From Micrococcus endophyticus (GTDB lineage Bacteria > Actinomycetota > Actinomycetes > Actinomycetales > Micrococcaceae): DNA of 64,000 nt. The stretch lies in the NCBI RefSeq assembly GCF_014205115.1, contig NZ_JACHMW010000001.1, positions 1,488,001 to 1,552,000 on the forward strand, given 5' to 3'. Shown in pieces: positions 10,762 to 18,965 of this stretch. The first letter of the stretch is position 1. Every line of letters starts with the position of its first letter. A program made the translations under genes and the position numbers. Under the pieces are notes generated by a model, which was not told where the DNA came from, searched no databases, and saw nothing but the letters and a program-made list of their open reading frames with translations.

Positions 10762-12713
10762 GCCGCGGTCCCGCCGTCGGAGCCGGGACGTCGGGTGCGG
10801 AGGAGGGCCGGGCGGCGGTAGCGCGCCATGCCCTCGAGCGCCCCGACGTGGGCACCGACGGTGTACGCCCAGGCGAGGGCCCGCCCGCGGTCGCGCTGAA
10901 GGAACGGCCACATCGGCATGTGTCGCGAAATCGCGAAGACCGACGCCGTCACGCTGGGGACGCTCATTCCCCGGTCTCGGTACCGCGTCCAGAGATACAT
11001 GCGACCACGCTGTTGGTTTCGTTGCTGCCGGAAAATCGCGGCAGGAGTCGTCCGCAGCCGGTAGTACACGACCGCGCCGACAGCCTGAACGACGGTGAAA
11101 CCAGCTTCCTGAGCCCGCCAGACGAAGTCGGTCTCCTCCGACCCACCGGGATACGCGAGGTCCATGCCTCCGAGTTCGAGGTAGTCATCTCGACGGATGG
11201 CAAAATTGTTGCCCGGGACCGTCGCAAGGTAGCCGGCGAATCCGTCGGAGATCGTCTCTATCCGAGGGGAGTCCTCGGTGTCTTGGAGATCCTGTGCCGG
11301 GTCGATCCGATAAGCCGCCAAGACGTCCACATCATTGAATCGGCTGTGCTCCAGGACGCCGCGGGCGACCACCTGAGGCCCCGAGGTGACGGCCCGGTAG
11401 AGCTCACCCACCCAACGATCGCCGACAAAGTCATCGGCGTCGCAGAACAACAACACGTGGCCTCGGGCCAGACGTGCCCCGACATTTCTCGCGTGCGACG
11501 CGCTGGGGACACCGGATGCGTCGACAACCCGGACATGGAACGGTGCCGGGTGAGAGAGAGCGATCTGTGCGGTCCGGTCGTCGCTGCCGTTGTCGGCCAC
11601 GACGACTTCGAAGAGCGGGGCGTCGCACTGGGCGGCGAGAGAATCGAGCTGTTCGGCGATCCAACTCTCAGCATTGCGGGCCGGGATGACCACGCTGGCT
11701 ACGGGGACCTCTTCGCTGGTCTCCCGGGCCCCTGCCGCGTCTGCTTGTGAGAATGCAGAGGAATCAGCTCGCCTGTAGCCCAGCCCGATCTGCGGCTGGG
11801 GGCCGCGTCTCATCCACCGGTACTCCACACGACCCGCCGCGGCTCCCGCCGCGATCTGGGCACGAAGCCGCACCCCTTCCCAGTCCGGAGTCGTGCAGCC
11901 GAGGGCCATCAGAGCAGCGCTGGCCCCCGTTCGTACGAATTCCACCCACGGGTTGGGAAAATGGGACTGCCGTCCGAGCTCGTACCGGGTGGTGACGAGG
12001 CTGTGAGCCTTGGCCGATCGCCGAGCGAGGCGGGTCCGGACCCGCATGTCCCACTTGCCTCGGTAAGCGATCCGGACGGCTGCAGCCCCGTCCACGCGGA
12101 TACCTTTGAGGTGCGCTCGCACGCCGAAGTCGTTGTCTTCATAGACAGTTCCCAGGGAGTGATCGAATCCACCGACCCGTTCGAACACCTCCCGCGTCAC
12201 ACCGAAGTCTCCCCCCATCAGCACGGGAAACGCGTTCCGGAGATCCCCTGGCACCGGCGCATGCCATTCGTCGCTGTCATCGAAGGCGCACCGGGCGCCT
12301 TCGACGCCCTCGCGCATCTGCTCATCGGTCATGAACGGTGCGCCGCCGGACCACAGGTCCGAGGATTCGAAGGCCCGAGCACCATTGCGCACCCACCACC
12401 GGGACACCACATCGTCCGCGTCGGCGAACATGAGGAGATCGGCGTGAGCATGCGCCGCCCCCACGTTTCGTGCGAATCCCGGGCCTTGGTGCTCGGGTGC
12501 GCTAACCAGACGCAACGGGTATGAGACCTCCCGAGCCAGCCGGTGGACCACGGAGGCAGTTCCGTCGGTGGAGGCGTTGTCCACGACCACGACCTCGTAG
12601 GAAGGAGCTCCGCTCTGAGCGTCCAGGGCCTCCAACTGCAGAGGGAGGAAGCGCTCGGCATTGAAGGCGGGGATGATCACGCTGATTTCTGGCAGCGCGC
12701 TTGTCTGGCTCAC
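10758..12713 (-). CDS. Tandem-domain glycosyltransferase (two GT2 domains)
   Basis: 651 residues holding two complete GT-A domains. The first starts [18 protein letters not shown], with [11 protein letters not shown] and the DxD-type [12 protein letters not shown]. The second begins near residue 340 ([18 protein letters not shown]), with [11 protein letters not shown] and [12 protein letters not shown]. Each copy also keeps a GGFD or GGMD acceptor-loop motif, so both could be active, perhaps adding two sugars in turn. The start is GTG 12713, with TAGGAT six bases upstream and only a weak Shine-Dalgarno. The A+T content looks higher by eye than in the housekeeping genes, suggesting transfer. 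Confidence 0.85.
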   Translation of the reverse strand: MSQTSALPEISVIIPAFNAERFLPLQLEALDAQSGAPSYEVVVVDNASTDGTASVVHRLAREVSYPLRLVSAPEHQGPGFARNVGAAHAHADLLMFADADDVVSRWWVRNGARAFESSDLWSGGAPFMTDEQMREGVEGARCAFDDSDEWHAPVPGDLRNAFPVLMGGDFGVTREVFERVGGFDHSLGTVYEDNDFGVRAHLKGIRVDGAAAVRIAYRGKWDMRVRTRLARRSAKAHSLVTTRYELGRQSHFPNPWVEFVRTGASAALMALGCTTPDWEGVRLRAQIAAGAAAGRVEYRWMRRGPQPQIGLGYRRADSSAFSQADAAGARETSEEVPVASVVIPARNAESWIAEQLDSLAAQCDAPLFEVVVADNGSDDRTAQIALSHPAPFHVRVVDASGVPSASHARNVGARLARGHVLLFCDADDFVGDRWVGELYRAVTSGPQVVARGVLEHSRFNDVDVLAAYRIDPAQDLQDTEDSPRIETISDGFAGYLATVPGNNFAIRRDDYLELGGMDLAYPGGSEETDFVWRAQEAGFTVVQAVGAVVYYRLRTTPAAIFRQQRNQQRGRMYLWTRYRDRGMSVPSVTASVFAISRHMPMWPFLQRDRGRALAWAYTVGAHVGALEGMARYRRPALLRTRRPGSDGGTAA

Positions 12714-12719
12714 AGCTCG

Positions 12720-12725
12720 ATCCTA
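12720..12725 (-). promoter_or_regulatory. TANNNT -10 box (leaderless) for the double GT2-galE unit
   Basis: TAGGAT on the minus strand ends six bases before GTG 12713. Confidence 0.45.
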
Positions 12726-12730
12726 TCCCG

Positions 12731-12736
12731 GTAGGG
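12731..12736 (+). promoter_or_regulatory. Possible -10 box for rfbA
   Basis: TAGGGT lies about 52 bases before ATG 12788 in the 74-base divergent gap. No clear -35 is seen. Confidence 0.3.
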
Positions 12737-12787
12737 TGCCCGGTAGACACGCACTCACCGAGCGTTGAAGGGACGTCGAAGTCGCAT

Positions 12788-13657
12788 ATGAAAGGCATCA
12801 TCCTGGCCGGCGGCACCGGCTCCCGGCTGCACCCCATCACCCATGGCATCTCGAAGCAGCTCGTGCCCGTCTATGACAAGCCGATGATCTACTACCCGCT
12901 GTCCACGCTGATCTTGGCGGGCATCAGCGACATCCTGGTCATCACCACCCCGCACGACGCGCAGCAGTTCCAGCGGCTCCTGGGCGACGGCTCCCAGTTC
13001 GGGATCTCGCTCAGCTACGTCCAGCAGCCCTCCCCCGACGGCCTGGCACAGGCGTTCATCCTCGGGGAGGACCACATCGGCGGCGAGCATGTCGCGCTCG
13101 TCCTGGGGGACAACATCTTCTACGGCCCCGGAATGGGCCAGCAGCTGCGTCGTCACACCCAAGTCGACGGAGCCACCGTGTTCGGCTACTGGGTGGCAGA
13201 CCCCAGCGCCTATGGCGTGGTGGAGTTCGACGACGCCGGCAAGGCCGTCTCACTGGAGGAGAAGCCTGAGGAGCCCAAGAGCAACTATGCGGTGCCCGGG
13301 CTGTACTTCTACGACAACGACGTCGTCGAGATTGCGAAGAGCCTCAAGCCGTCGGCTCGCGGCGAGCTGGAGATCACCGACGTGAACCGCACCTACCTGG
13401 AACGCGGCACCCTGAACGTAGAGGTCCTCCCCCGCGGCACCGCATGGCTGGACACTGGCACCTTCCATGACCTGAACGACGCCTCCAACTTCATCCGCAC
13501 CATCGAGTCCCGTCAGGGCCTCAAGGTCGGCTCTCCCGAGGAGGTCGCCTGGCGGCAGGGCCTTCTCACCGACGACGAGCTGCGCGAGCGCGCCGAGCCG
13601 CTCGTGAAGTCGGGGTACGGACGGTACCTCCTGGAGCTGCTCGAGTCCCCTCGCTGA
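12788..13657 (+). CDS. rfbA: Glucose-1-phosphate thymidylyltransferase
   Basis: A 289-residue first enzyme of dTDP-L-rhamnose synthesis, joining dTTP and glucose-1-phosphate. [19 protein letters not shown] is the nucleotide-binding signature, followed by [22 protein letters not shown] carries the metal-binding Asp, and [10 protein letters not shown] is the C-terminal conserved block. Length is normal. With rfbB and rmlCD it completes the pathway, although it sits on the opposite strand about 7 kb away. GAAGGGA lies upstream of ATG 12788. Confidence 0.96.
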   Translation: MKGIILAGGTGSRLHPITHGISKQLVPVYDKPMIYYPLSTLILAGISDILVITTPHDAQQFQRLLGDGSQFGISLSYVQQPSPDGLAQAFILGEDHIGGEHVALVLGDNIFYGPGMGQQLRRHTQVDGATVFGYWVADPSAYGVVEFDDAGKAVSLEEKPEEPKSNYAVPGLYFYDNDVVEIAKSLKPSARGELEITDVNRTYLERGTLNVEVLPRGTAWLDTGTFHDLNDASNFIRTIESRQGLKVGSPEEVAWRQGLLTDDELRERAEPLVKSGYGRYLLELLESPR

Positions 13658-13693
13658 GCATGGCGGAGTCCACCCGGGCGGCCGCCCGATCTG

Positions 13694-13713
13694 CCCTTCC
13701 GTGAAAAGAAGGG
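13694..13713. terminator. Weak hairpin between convergent rfbA and the 12-gene operon
   Basis: CCCTTC and GAAGGG form a 6-bp stem with an eight-base loop in the 104-base convergent gap. The stem is weak; position is the main support. Confidence 0.3.
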
Positions 13714-13761
13714 TCAGAGGGACTCAGGGGATTCAGTGCGAGTATCGGCCGGTCACTGCGG

Positions 13762-14664
13762 TCAGCGATGCCCCCACAGTTGGGGCTTCAGCCGCGGATC
13801 GATCCGGATGTGCTCGCGATACTTCAGGGTGAGGGGTTCGAACACCTGTGACCCGATGCGTGTCCAGGGCACCGGATACCCGGGATTGTCTCCGTAGACG
13901 TTGCCCGGCACCTGGGCCAGCAGCGAACCGTAGTAGTCGAGCCGGCGCTCCACCTCTGCCAGCCACTCCGACGTCAGCGGGCTTCCCGGTCGGACGATCT
14001 TGCCGCTGAATCCGAGGAGGAGATTGAAGTTCTTGCGGACATCCCTTCCGAGCGGGCCGTGGAAGTACGCCGCTTCGGAGGACCGTGGCACGCGATATCC
14101 GGTGACCCACGCGTCCACGTCCTCCTGCATATCCTCGATGAGCGGTGACCACGTGTGGTGGTGCTTCTTGAGGCCCGTGAACGCGCCGCCGTGATGGTGC
14201 ATCAGATATGCGTGGAGGTAATCCGACCGATGGACATCCGACAGGTGCTCATAGGACGGATGGAGCGGGTGACCATCCACCACTACCTCGTGCAAGGTGT
14301 CAGGAGTGACCAGCCGGACGTCCAGATCGTGCTGGACTTCGCGGATGGACTGCAGGCAGGCGCCGCGATTGGCGGACATGGCGTTCGTCCCAGACCAGAC
14401 GCACCACACCACACGGGGAATCGGCCGGTCGGACTTCCAGGACGTGTTGCGACCCGTGAGGGCCGTGAAGTCCAGCTCATATCGGGCGGCGTCGTAGCGG
14501 GCAGGAGACACCGCCGATCTCATCCGGTAGATGAGGTCCCGCCCCTCGGTCACCACATGTGCTCCGTGCTTCTGCGCCAGCCAGAGACGGTGCTTGAGCC
14601 GACGAGCGGAATGGAGAAGGTCCATGCGTCCTGCCTTTCGAATCTTGTCGATCACTGCGTGCAT
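13762..14664 (-). CDS. Capsular-polysaccharide-type glycosyltransferase (GT32/Caps_synth-like)
   Basis: About 300 residues. IPRVVWCVWSGTN followed by NRGACLQSIREV resembles the start of GT32/capsular synthesis glycosyltransferases. DVHRSDYLHAYLMHHHGGAF matches their core, where an acidic DxD or SDIK segment normally follows; here it reads TGLKKHHH, so the usual aspartate is absent. The end WTRIGSQVFEPLT is also typical. ATG 14664 lies just after the upstream stop (14669); ATG 14625, with a GCAGGA site, is an alternative. It is the last gene of the 12-gene operon. Confidence 0.65.
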   Translation of the reverse strand: MHAVIDKIRKAGRMDLLHSARRLKHRLWLAQKHGAHVVTEGRDLIYRMRSAVSPARYDAARYELDFTALTGRNTSWKSDRPIPRVVWCVWSGTNAMSANRGACLQSIREVQHDLDVRLVTPDTLHEVVVDGHPLHPSYEHLSDVHRSDYLHAYLMHHHGGAFTGLKKHHHTWSPLIEDMQEDVDAWVTGYRVPRSSEAAYFHGPLGRDVRKNFNLLLGFSGKIVRPGSPLTSEWLAEVERRLDYYGSLLAQVPGNVYGDNPGYPVPWTRIGSQVFEPLTLKYREHIRIDPRLKPQLWGHR

Positions 14665-14668
14665 CTCG

Positions 14669-15811
14669 CTATTGCCTGCCTCGATGTGTGGGCCCAGCGG
14701 GCAGTTCCGCGACCAACGCACGGATCCGCCGACCGAATTGGGTCTCGGAGAACCGCTCAGCGTGCGCCTGCATCGCCGCCCGGTCCCAGTCATGCGCCAG
14801 CAGACGTTCCACCCCCTCGGCCACCGCATCCACCGTCGGGGCGTCCACGAAAACCCCGTTGACGCCTTCCACGATGGTGTCCAGGTAACCGCCGGCCCGC
14901 AGCGCCACGGTGGGCACGCCCCACGTACTCGCCTCGAGCGGCGTGATGCCGAAGTCCTCGTGGCTCGCAGCGATCAGTGCCGTCGCGTGTGCGTACGCCC
15001 AGCGCAGCTGCGCGTCGGAGAGGTCCTGGCCGAACACCACGTCCTCCCCCGCCATCGCCCGCAACCGGGCCTCCTCCGGACCCTTGCCGATCACCACGAG
15101 CGGCCGCCCCGCGCGGGCCGCTGCCTCGATCGCCACGTCCACGTGCTTGTACGGCATGAGCCGCGCGACCGACAGCAGGAAACCGTCCTCCGCCAGCCGC
15201 TCGGCACCGGGGATCGGCTCCTGCGGGCCCTCCGTGCTCACGGAGTGCGGCGGGAACACGAGGTCCACACCGTCAAGCCCGTAGACGTCTTCGATCCGCT
15301 CCTTCACCACCGTGGAGTTGGCCACATAGCGTGATCGACGCCGGACGGCCGCGCGGTCCCACCTCCGCAGACCCGGGCGCAGCACGCGGGCGATCCGGCC
15401 CTTGATGCTGTTCCGGCCTCCCTCGCCCAGGTAGTCGTCCAGCAGATACACCCAGCGCGCCGGGGTGTGGCAGTAGACGAGCGTGGCGCCGACGTAACGG
15501 AATCCGTGCGCCCAGCCGGACGTCGAGACGACGGCGATCGGCTCCTTCACATGCATCAGCGAGGAGGTCAGAGGCAGGAGCGGAAGGGCCCGCCGCGGGT
15601 CCTTCCGCAGCAGCCCCACCCGGTTGAGCGGTGAGGTGATGATGTGCGCGTCCTTGAATTCGGGGAACGTGCCCTCGGGGTCGTAGAACGTGGTGTAGAT
15701 GGGCGCGTCCGGCCACATCCGGTGCAGGGCGAGCACCACCCGTTCCGCCCCGCCCTTCTGGGTGAGGTAGTCGTGGGCGATGGCGATCCGGCCGCGTGTC
15801 ATGTCGGTCAT
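14669..15811 (-). CDS. Glycosyltransferase family 4 protein
   Basis: 380 residues with a GT-B fold. The N-terminal RIAIAHDYLTQKGGAERVVL is the classic GT4 opening. VYCHTPARWVYLLDDY is found in mannosyl/rhamnosyltransferases of this family. The C-terminal donor site has FLLSVARLMPYKHVDVAIEA and SHEDFGITPLEASTWGVPTV, which contains the E-x7-E pattern. ATG 15811 has GAGGGGAG about five bases upstream. Substrate unknown. It sits between two other glycosyltransferases in the operon. Confidence 0.88.
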   Translation of the reverse strand: MTDMTRGRIAIAHDYLTQKGGAERVVLALHRMWPDAPIYTTFYDPEGTFPEFKDAHIITSPLNRVGLLRKDPRRALPLLPLTSSLMHVKEPIAVVSTSGWAHGFRYVGATLVYCHTPARWVYLLDDYLGEGGRNSIKGRIARVLRPGLRRWDRAAVRRRSRYVANSTVVKERIEDVYGLDGVDLVFPPHSVSTEGPQEPIPGAERLAEDGFLLSVARLMPYKHVDVAIEAAARAGRPLVVIGKGPEEARLRAMAGEDVVFGQDLSDAQLRWAYAHATALIAASHEDFGITPLEASTWGVPTVALRAGGYLDTIVEGVNGVFVDAPTVDAVAEGVERLLAHDWDRAAMQAHAERFSETQFGRRIRALVAELPAGPTHRGRQ

Positions 15812-15821
15812 GGTGCTCCCC

Positions 15822-16784
15822 TCAGAACTGTCGGCGGGCACGCCCCGGCCGGGTGCGTCCGGTCTCCGCTGCGGCTTCGACCTGCAAGGCGATCAGCTTT
15901 CGTGCGATCGGGGCTGGCAACACGGCAGCAGCACGCTCGACGACGGCGGAGCTGTACTTGATCGTGCGCTCCGTGCTCAGAGCAGCCACCGCCCGCACGG
16001 CGGCGCCCCACGGCCCGCCCGGGGCCCGGTCCCCGCCGAGTGCGTCCGCCCCGTGCTTGGCGATGAAGATCTGCCGGGCGGACCCCGAATGCAGAGCCCG
16101 GCGCGCCTTGGTGTAGGTGGTGACCGCTGCTGCGTGGTGACGGGTCTCCAACTCCGGCCGGATCTCCACCGGATACCCGGCGGCGTGGAGGCGGTAGCCG
16201 AAGTCCACATCCTCCCAGCCATAGCGGCGGTAGTCGGGGTCGTAGCCGCCCAGCTCCTCGTGGAGGGTGCGGGGGACGGACACGTTGCCGGCCCAGTGCC
16301 GCCACTGCTGCTCTGCCGGAAGGGCGTAGGCATGACGACGGTGCGCTTCGTCCTGGGCATCCCCGTAGACGCGCTGATAGACCGAGTCTGGGAGGACGTT
16401 GGCCGTCACTCCGATCACGCCGCGTGGCCCGCCCGAGTGGGCGGCCACGTGGTCCCGGATGTAGTGGGGCCCGGGCTCCAGGTCGTCGTCCGCGCGGATG
16501 AGGACGCGGCCGGACGTCGCGTCGGCACCTGCATTCAGCGCGGCGACCCGCCCGCGGTTTTCGCCGAAGACGGTCCAGCTCAGGTCCAGGCCCGGATGCT
16601 CCGCGGTCAACTGCGCGAGCATCCCTTCGGACCCGTCCACATCCCCGTCCACGACCACGTGGACCTCGAAGGCCGGGGCGTCCTCCTGCGCGGCGAGCGC
16701 GCCGATCAGGCGCGGCAACCGCTGAGCGCCGCCCCGGCTGGGGACGATCACGCTGGCCTCGTGGGTCAGGGGGTTCTCGGTCAT
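15822..16784 (-). CDS. Glycosyltransferase family 2 protein
   Basis: 320 residues. It has a GT-A fold with ASVIVPSRGGAQRLPRLIGA, the metal-binding LIRADDDLEPGP and a GWEDVDFGYRL motif (the ED-type acceptor/catalytic block). ATG 16784 is supported by GGAGGA five bases upstream, so the longer upstream reading is rejected. It lies 10 bases before the following GT4 start. Likely adds one residue to the repeat unit; donor unknown. Confidence 0.88.
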   Translation of the reverse strand: MTENPLTHEASVIVPSRGGAQRLPRLIGALAAQEDAPAFEVHVVVDGDVDGSEGMLAQLTAEHPGLDLSWTVFGENRGRVAALNAGADATSGRVLIRADDDLEPGPHYIRDHVAAHSGGPRGVIGVTANVLPDSVYQRVYGDAQDEAHRRHAYALPAEQQWRHWAGNVSVPRTLHEELGGYDPDYRRYGWEDVDFGYRLHAAGYPVEIRPELETRHHAAAVTTYTKARRALHSGSARQIFIAKHGADALGGDRAPGGPWGAAVRAVAALSTERTIKYSSAVVERAAAVLPAPIARKLIALQVEAAAETGRTRPGRARRQF

Positions 16785-16800
16785 GAGTCCTCCGCAGGTG

Positions 16801-17838
16801 TCATAGGGACAGGTCATCCAGGAGCTCGGCGACGGCGGCGCGGCCGGCCTCGGGTGAGAACAGCGACGCCCAGCGGCGCCGCTGGGAGTGGGCCACCGCG
16901 CCCAGATCGCCCGCTCGTACCGCCCGCAGGCAGTCCGCGAGCGCGGCAGCGTCCCGCTGCGGAAAAACGAAGGGGTGATCGTTGCCGACCACCTCGGGAA
17001 CGGCCCCCGCATCGGAGGCCACCACCGGAACGCCCGCGGCCATCGCCTCGGCCGTCACCAGGCCGAAGACCTCGGCCCACTGCGACGGCACGGCCAGCAC
17101 GTCCACGGAAGCCAGGAACTCGGCGGTGTCCTGCCAGCCGAGCACCTGGACGTCCTCACCCGCCGCCTTCAGGGCGGTAGCAAGCCGCTCGGCCTCGTCC
17201 TCCGCCACGAACCGGCTCTCCCCCGCGACGCGGACCACGAAAGCACCCGGGTCGGTCTTCCGCAGCAGCGCGACGGCCTCGAGCAGGGTCACGATGCCCT
17301 TGTCTTCGGACAGCCGGCCGAGGAAGCCCACGGTCACCGGCTCAGCGGCATCGCGGGCCCGCCCTGCCTGCGGCGTCGTCGGACCCGGAACCCAGTCGTG
17401 GAGCACGCGGGCCCCGCGGATGCGGTCCGCCGCGAATCGGGACGGCGCGAGGACCGCGAGTGCGCCGGGACGCGCCAGGGCGGAGAACACGCGCAGAAGC
17501 GGCTTCTCGGGCACCTGGTGCAGGTGCACGATCCGGCGCGGCCGGCCGGCCAGCGCCGTGGCCGGCAGCAGCCCGTTGCACCAGGCGACGTCGTCGCCGC
17601 CGCGGCCGCGGTCCCAGGCCCGGAGAGCGCGCATATAACCCAGTCGTCCGGGCCCACCCACGCGGACCACGTCGAAGCCGTCCGCGGCCAGGCGATCGGC
17701 GGTCTCGGCCGGGTGGGCCGGGGCCACGACGCTCACGTCCCGCCCCAGCTCGCGCAAGGCCGTGGCGAGGTGGTGGAGCATCACCTCGCCGCCGCCCACC
17801 TCGCCCTGGTTCGCCAGGATCCAGATGCGGCCGGTCAT
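16801..17838 (-). CDS. Glycosyltransferase family 4 protein
   Basis: 345 residues. It opens RIWILANQGEVGGGEVMLHHL, a GT4 N-terminal nucleotide-sugar fold. The donor half has VTVGFLGRLSEDKGIVTLLEA and PSQWAEVFGLVTAEAMAAGV, with the conserved E-x7-E. ATG 17838 overlaps the upstream TGA (ATGA, 17835-17838). Specificity cannot be inferred. Confidence 0.88.
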   Translation of the reverse strand: MTGRIWILANQGEVGGGEVMLHHLATALRELGRDVSVVAPAHPAETADRLAADGFDVVRVGGPGRLGYMRALRAWDRGRGGDDVAWCNGLLPATALAGRPRRIVHLHQVPEKPLLRVFSALARPGALAVLAPSRFAADRIRGARVLHDWVPGPTTPQAGRARDAAEPVTVGFLGRLSEDKGIVTLLEAVALLRKTDPGAFVVRVAGESRFVAEDEAERLATALKAAGEDVQVLGWQDTAEFLASVDVLAVPSQWAEVFGLVTAEAMAAGVPVVASDAGAVPEVVGNDHPFVFPQRDAAALADCLRAVRAGDLGAVAHSQRRRWASLFSPEAGRAAVAELLDDLSL

Positions 17839-18965
17839 CCCGAGGTCTTCCCCACCCGGCGCCCGAGCACCTCGAGGGTCGCCTCGGCGGTCGCCCGGGC
17901 CATGGTCGCCACATCGCCCACGCGCACCTCGCCCGGACCCTCGACCGCGGCCCGCATGACGGCGTCGGCGATGGCCGCCGGAGTGGTCTCGTGGACCAGG
18001 CGCTCGGGCGGCAGGATCTCCCCGTTGCCGCCCACGTCCGTGGCGACGGCGGGCAGGCCCGCGGCCGCGGCGTCGAGCAAGGTGTAGCTGAGGTTCTCCC
18101 ACGCGGAGAGCTGCACCAGCACGTCGTGCTCGGCCATGGCCCCCCACGGTTCCACGAAACCGGGCAGGTCCACCGCATCCGCGACACCGAGCGCCTCGGC
18201 CTGGGCGCGCAGCTCCCCCTCCAGGGGGCCAGCGCCGGCCAGCGTCAACCGCGTCCCGGGGTCCCGCTCCAGCAGGGCGGGCAGCGCGGCGATCAGCCGG
18301 TCGAGGTTCTTCTCGGGCGCCAGCCGAGACAGGGAGAGGAGCCGCAGCCCCTCCCCCGGTGTGCGCCGCTGCCCCGCGGCCGCGGCCCGCACCGCGGACA
18401 CATCCACCCCGTTGCGCCCGACGGTGATAGGCGCCCCCGTGCCCCACTTGCGCCGGAGCACGTCCGCGGTGGACTGCGCCACCGCAATCACGACGTCCGT
18501 GCCGCGCAACCGGGCGCGGTGCGCGGCGTTCTTCACCCGGGCCGCCGCGGCGCGGTTGTACAGCCCATCGTCCGGGGCGATCCCGTGCTCGGTGCTGAGC
18601 AGCGCCGGCGCACCGGCCCGCTGCCGGGCCCGCCCCGGGCCGAACGCGGCGAACGCCGCGAGGTCGGCGTAGGCCAGGTGCGTGTGGACCGCGGCCGGGC
18701 GCAGGGTGCGCACCGCCGTCCGGAGCGTCCGCACCGAGGCGGCCAGGCCGGCGTCGGGACCGACGTCCCCGGTGAACACCGCCGCACCCTGCTCGCGCAG
18801 GCGCTCGGCGAGCGGGCCCTCGGGGCACAGCACCGCCAGACGCAGGCCGGGCAGGCCCACGCGCGCGACGTCGAGGACGTGCCGGGCCACGCCGCCGAGG
18901 TCGGCGACGGGCACCACCCAGAGCGTCAGCGGGGCCGGGGCGGGCGTCGTCACGTCCGGGGTCAC
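17835..18965 (-). CDS. Glycosyltransferase family 4 protein
   Basis: 376 residues with a GT-B fold. LWVVPVADLGGVARHVLDVA forms the N-terminal acceptor domain. LRLLSLSRLAPEKNLDRLIA and QLSAWENLSYTLLDAAAAGL form the donor domain. The start is GTG 18965, which overlaps the TGA of the NeuB fusion gene (GTGA); the upstream extension is shadow sequence. The coupling to the NeuB fusion suggests, but does not prove, use of a related product. Confidence 0.85.
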   Translation of the reverse strand: MTPDVTTPAPAPLTLWVVPVADLGGVARHVLDVARVGLPGLRLAVLCPEGPLAERLREQGAAVFTGDVGPDAGLAASVRTLRTAVRTLRPAAVHTHLAYADLAAFAAFGPGRARQRAGAPALLSTEHGIAPDDGLYNRAAAARVKNAAHRARLRGTDVVIAVAQSTADVLRRKWGTGAPITVGRNGVDVSAVRAAAAGQRRTPGEGLRLLSLSRLAPEKNLDRLIAALPALLERDPGTRLTLAGAGPLEGELRAQAEALGVADAVDLPGFVEPWGAMAEHDVLVQLSAWENLSYTLLDAAAAGLPAVATDVGGNGEILPPERLVHETTPAAIADAVMRAAVEGPGEVRVGDVATMARATAEATLEVLGRRVGKTSG

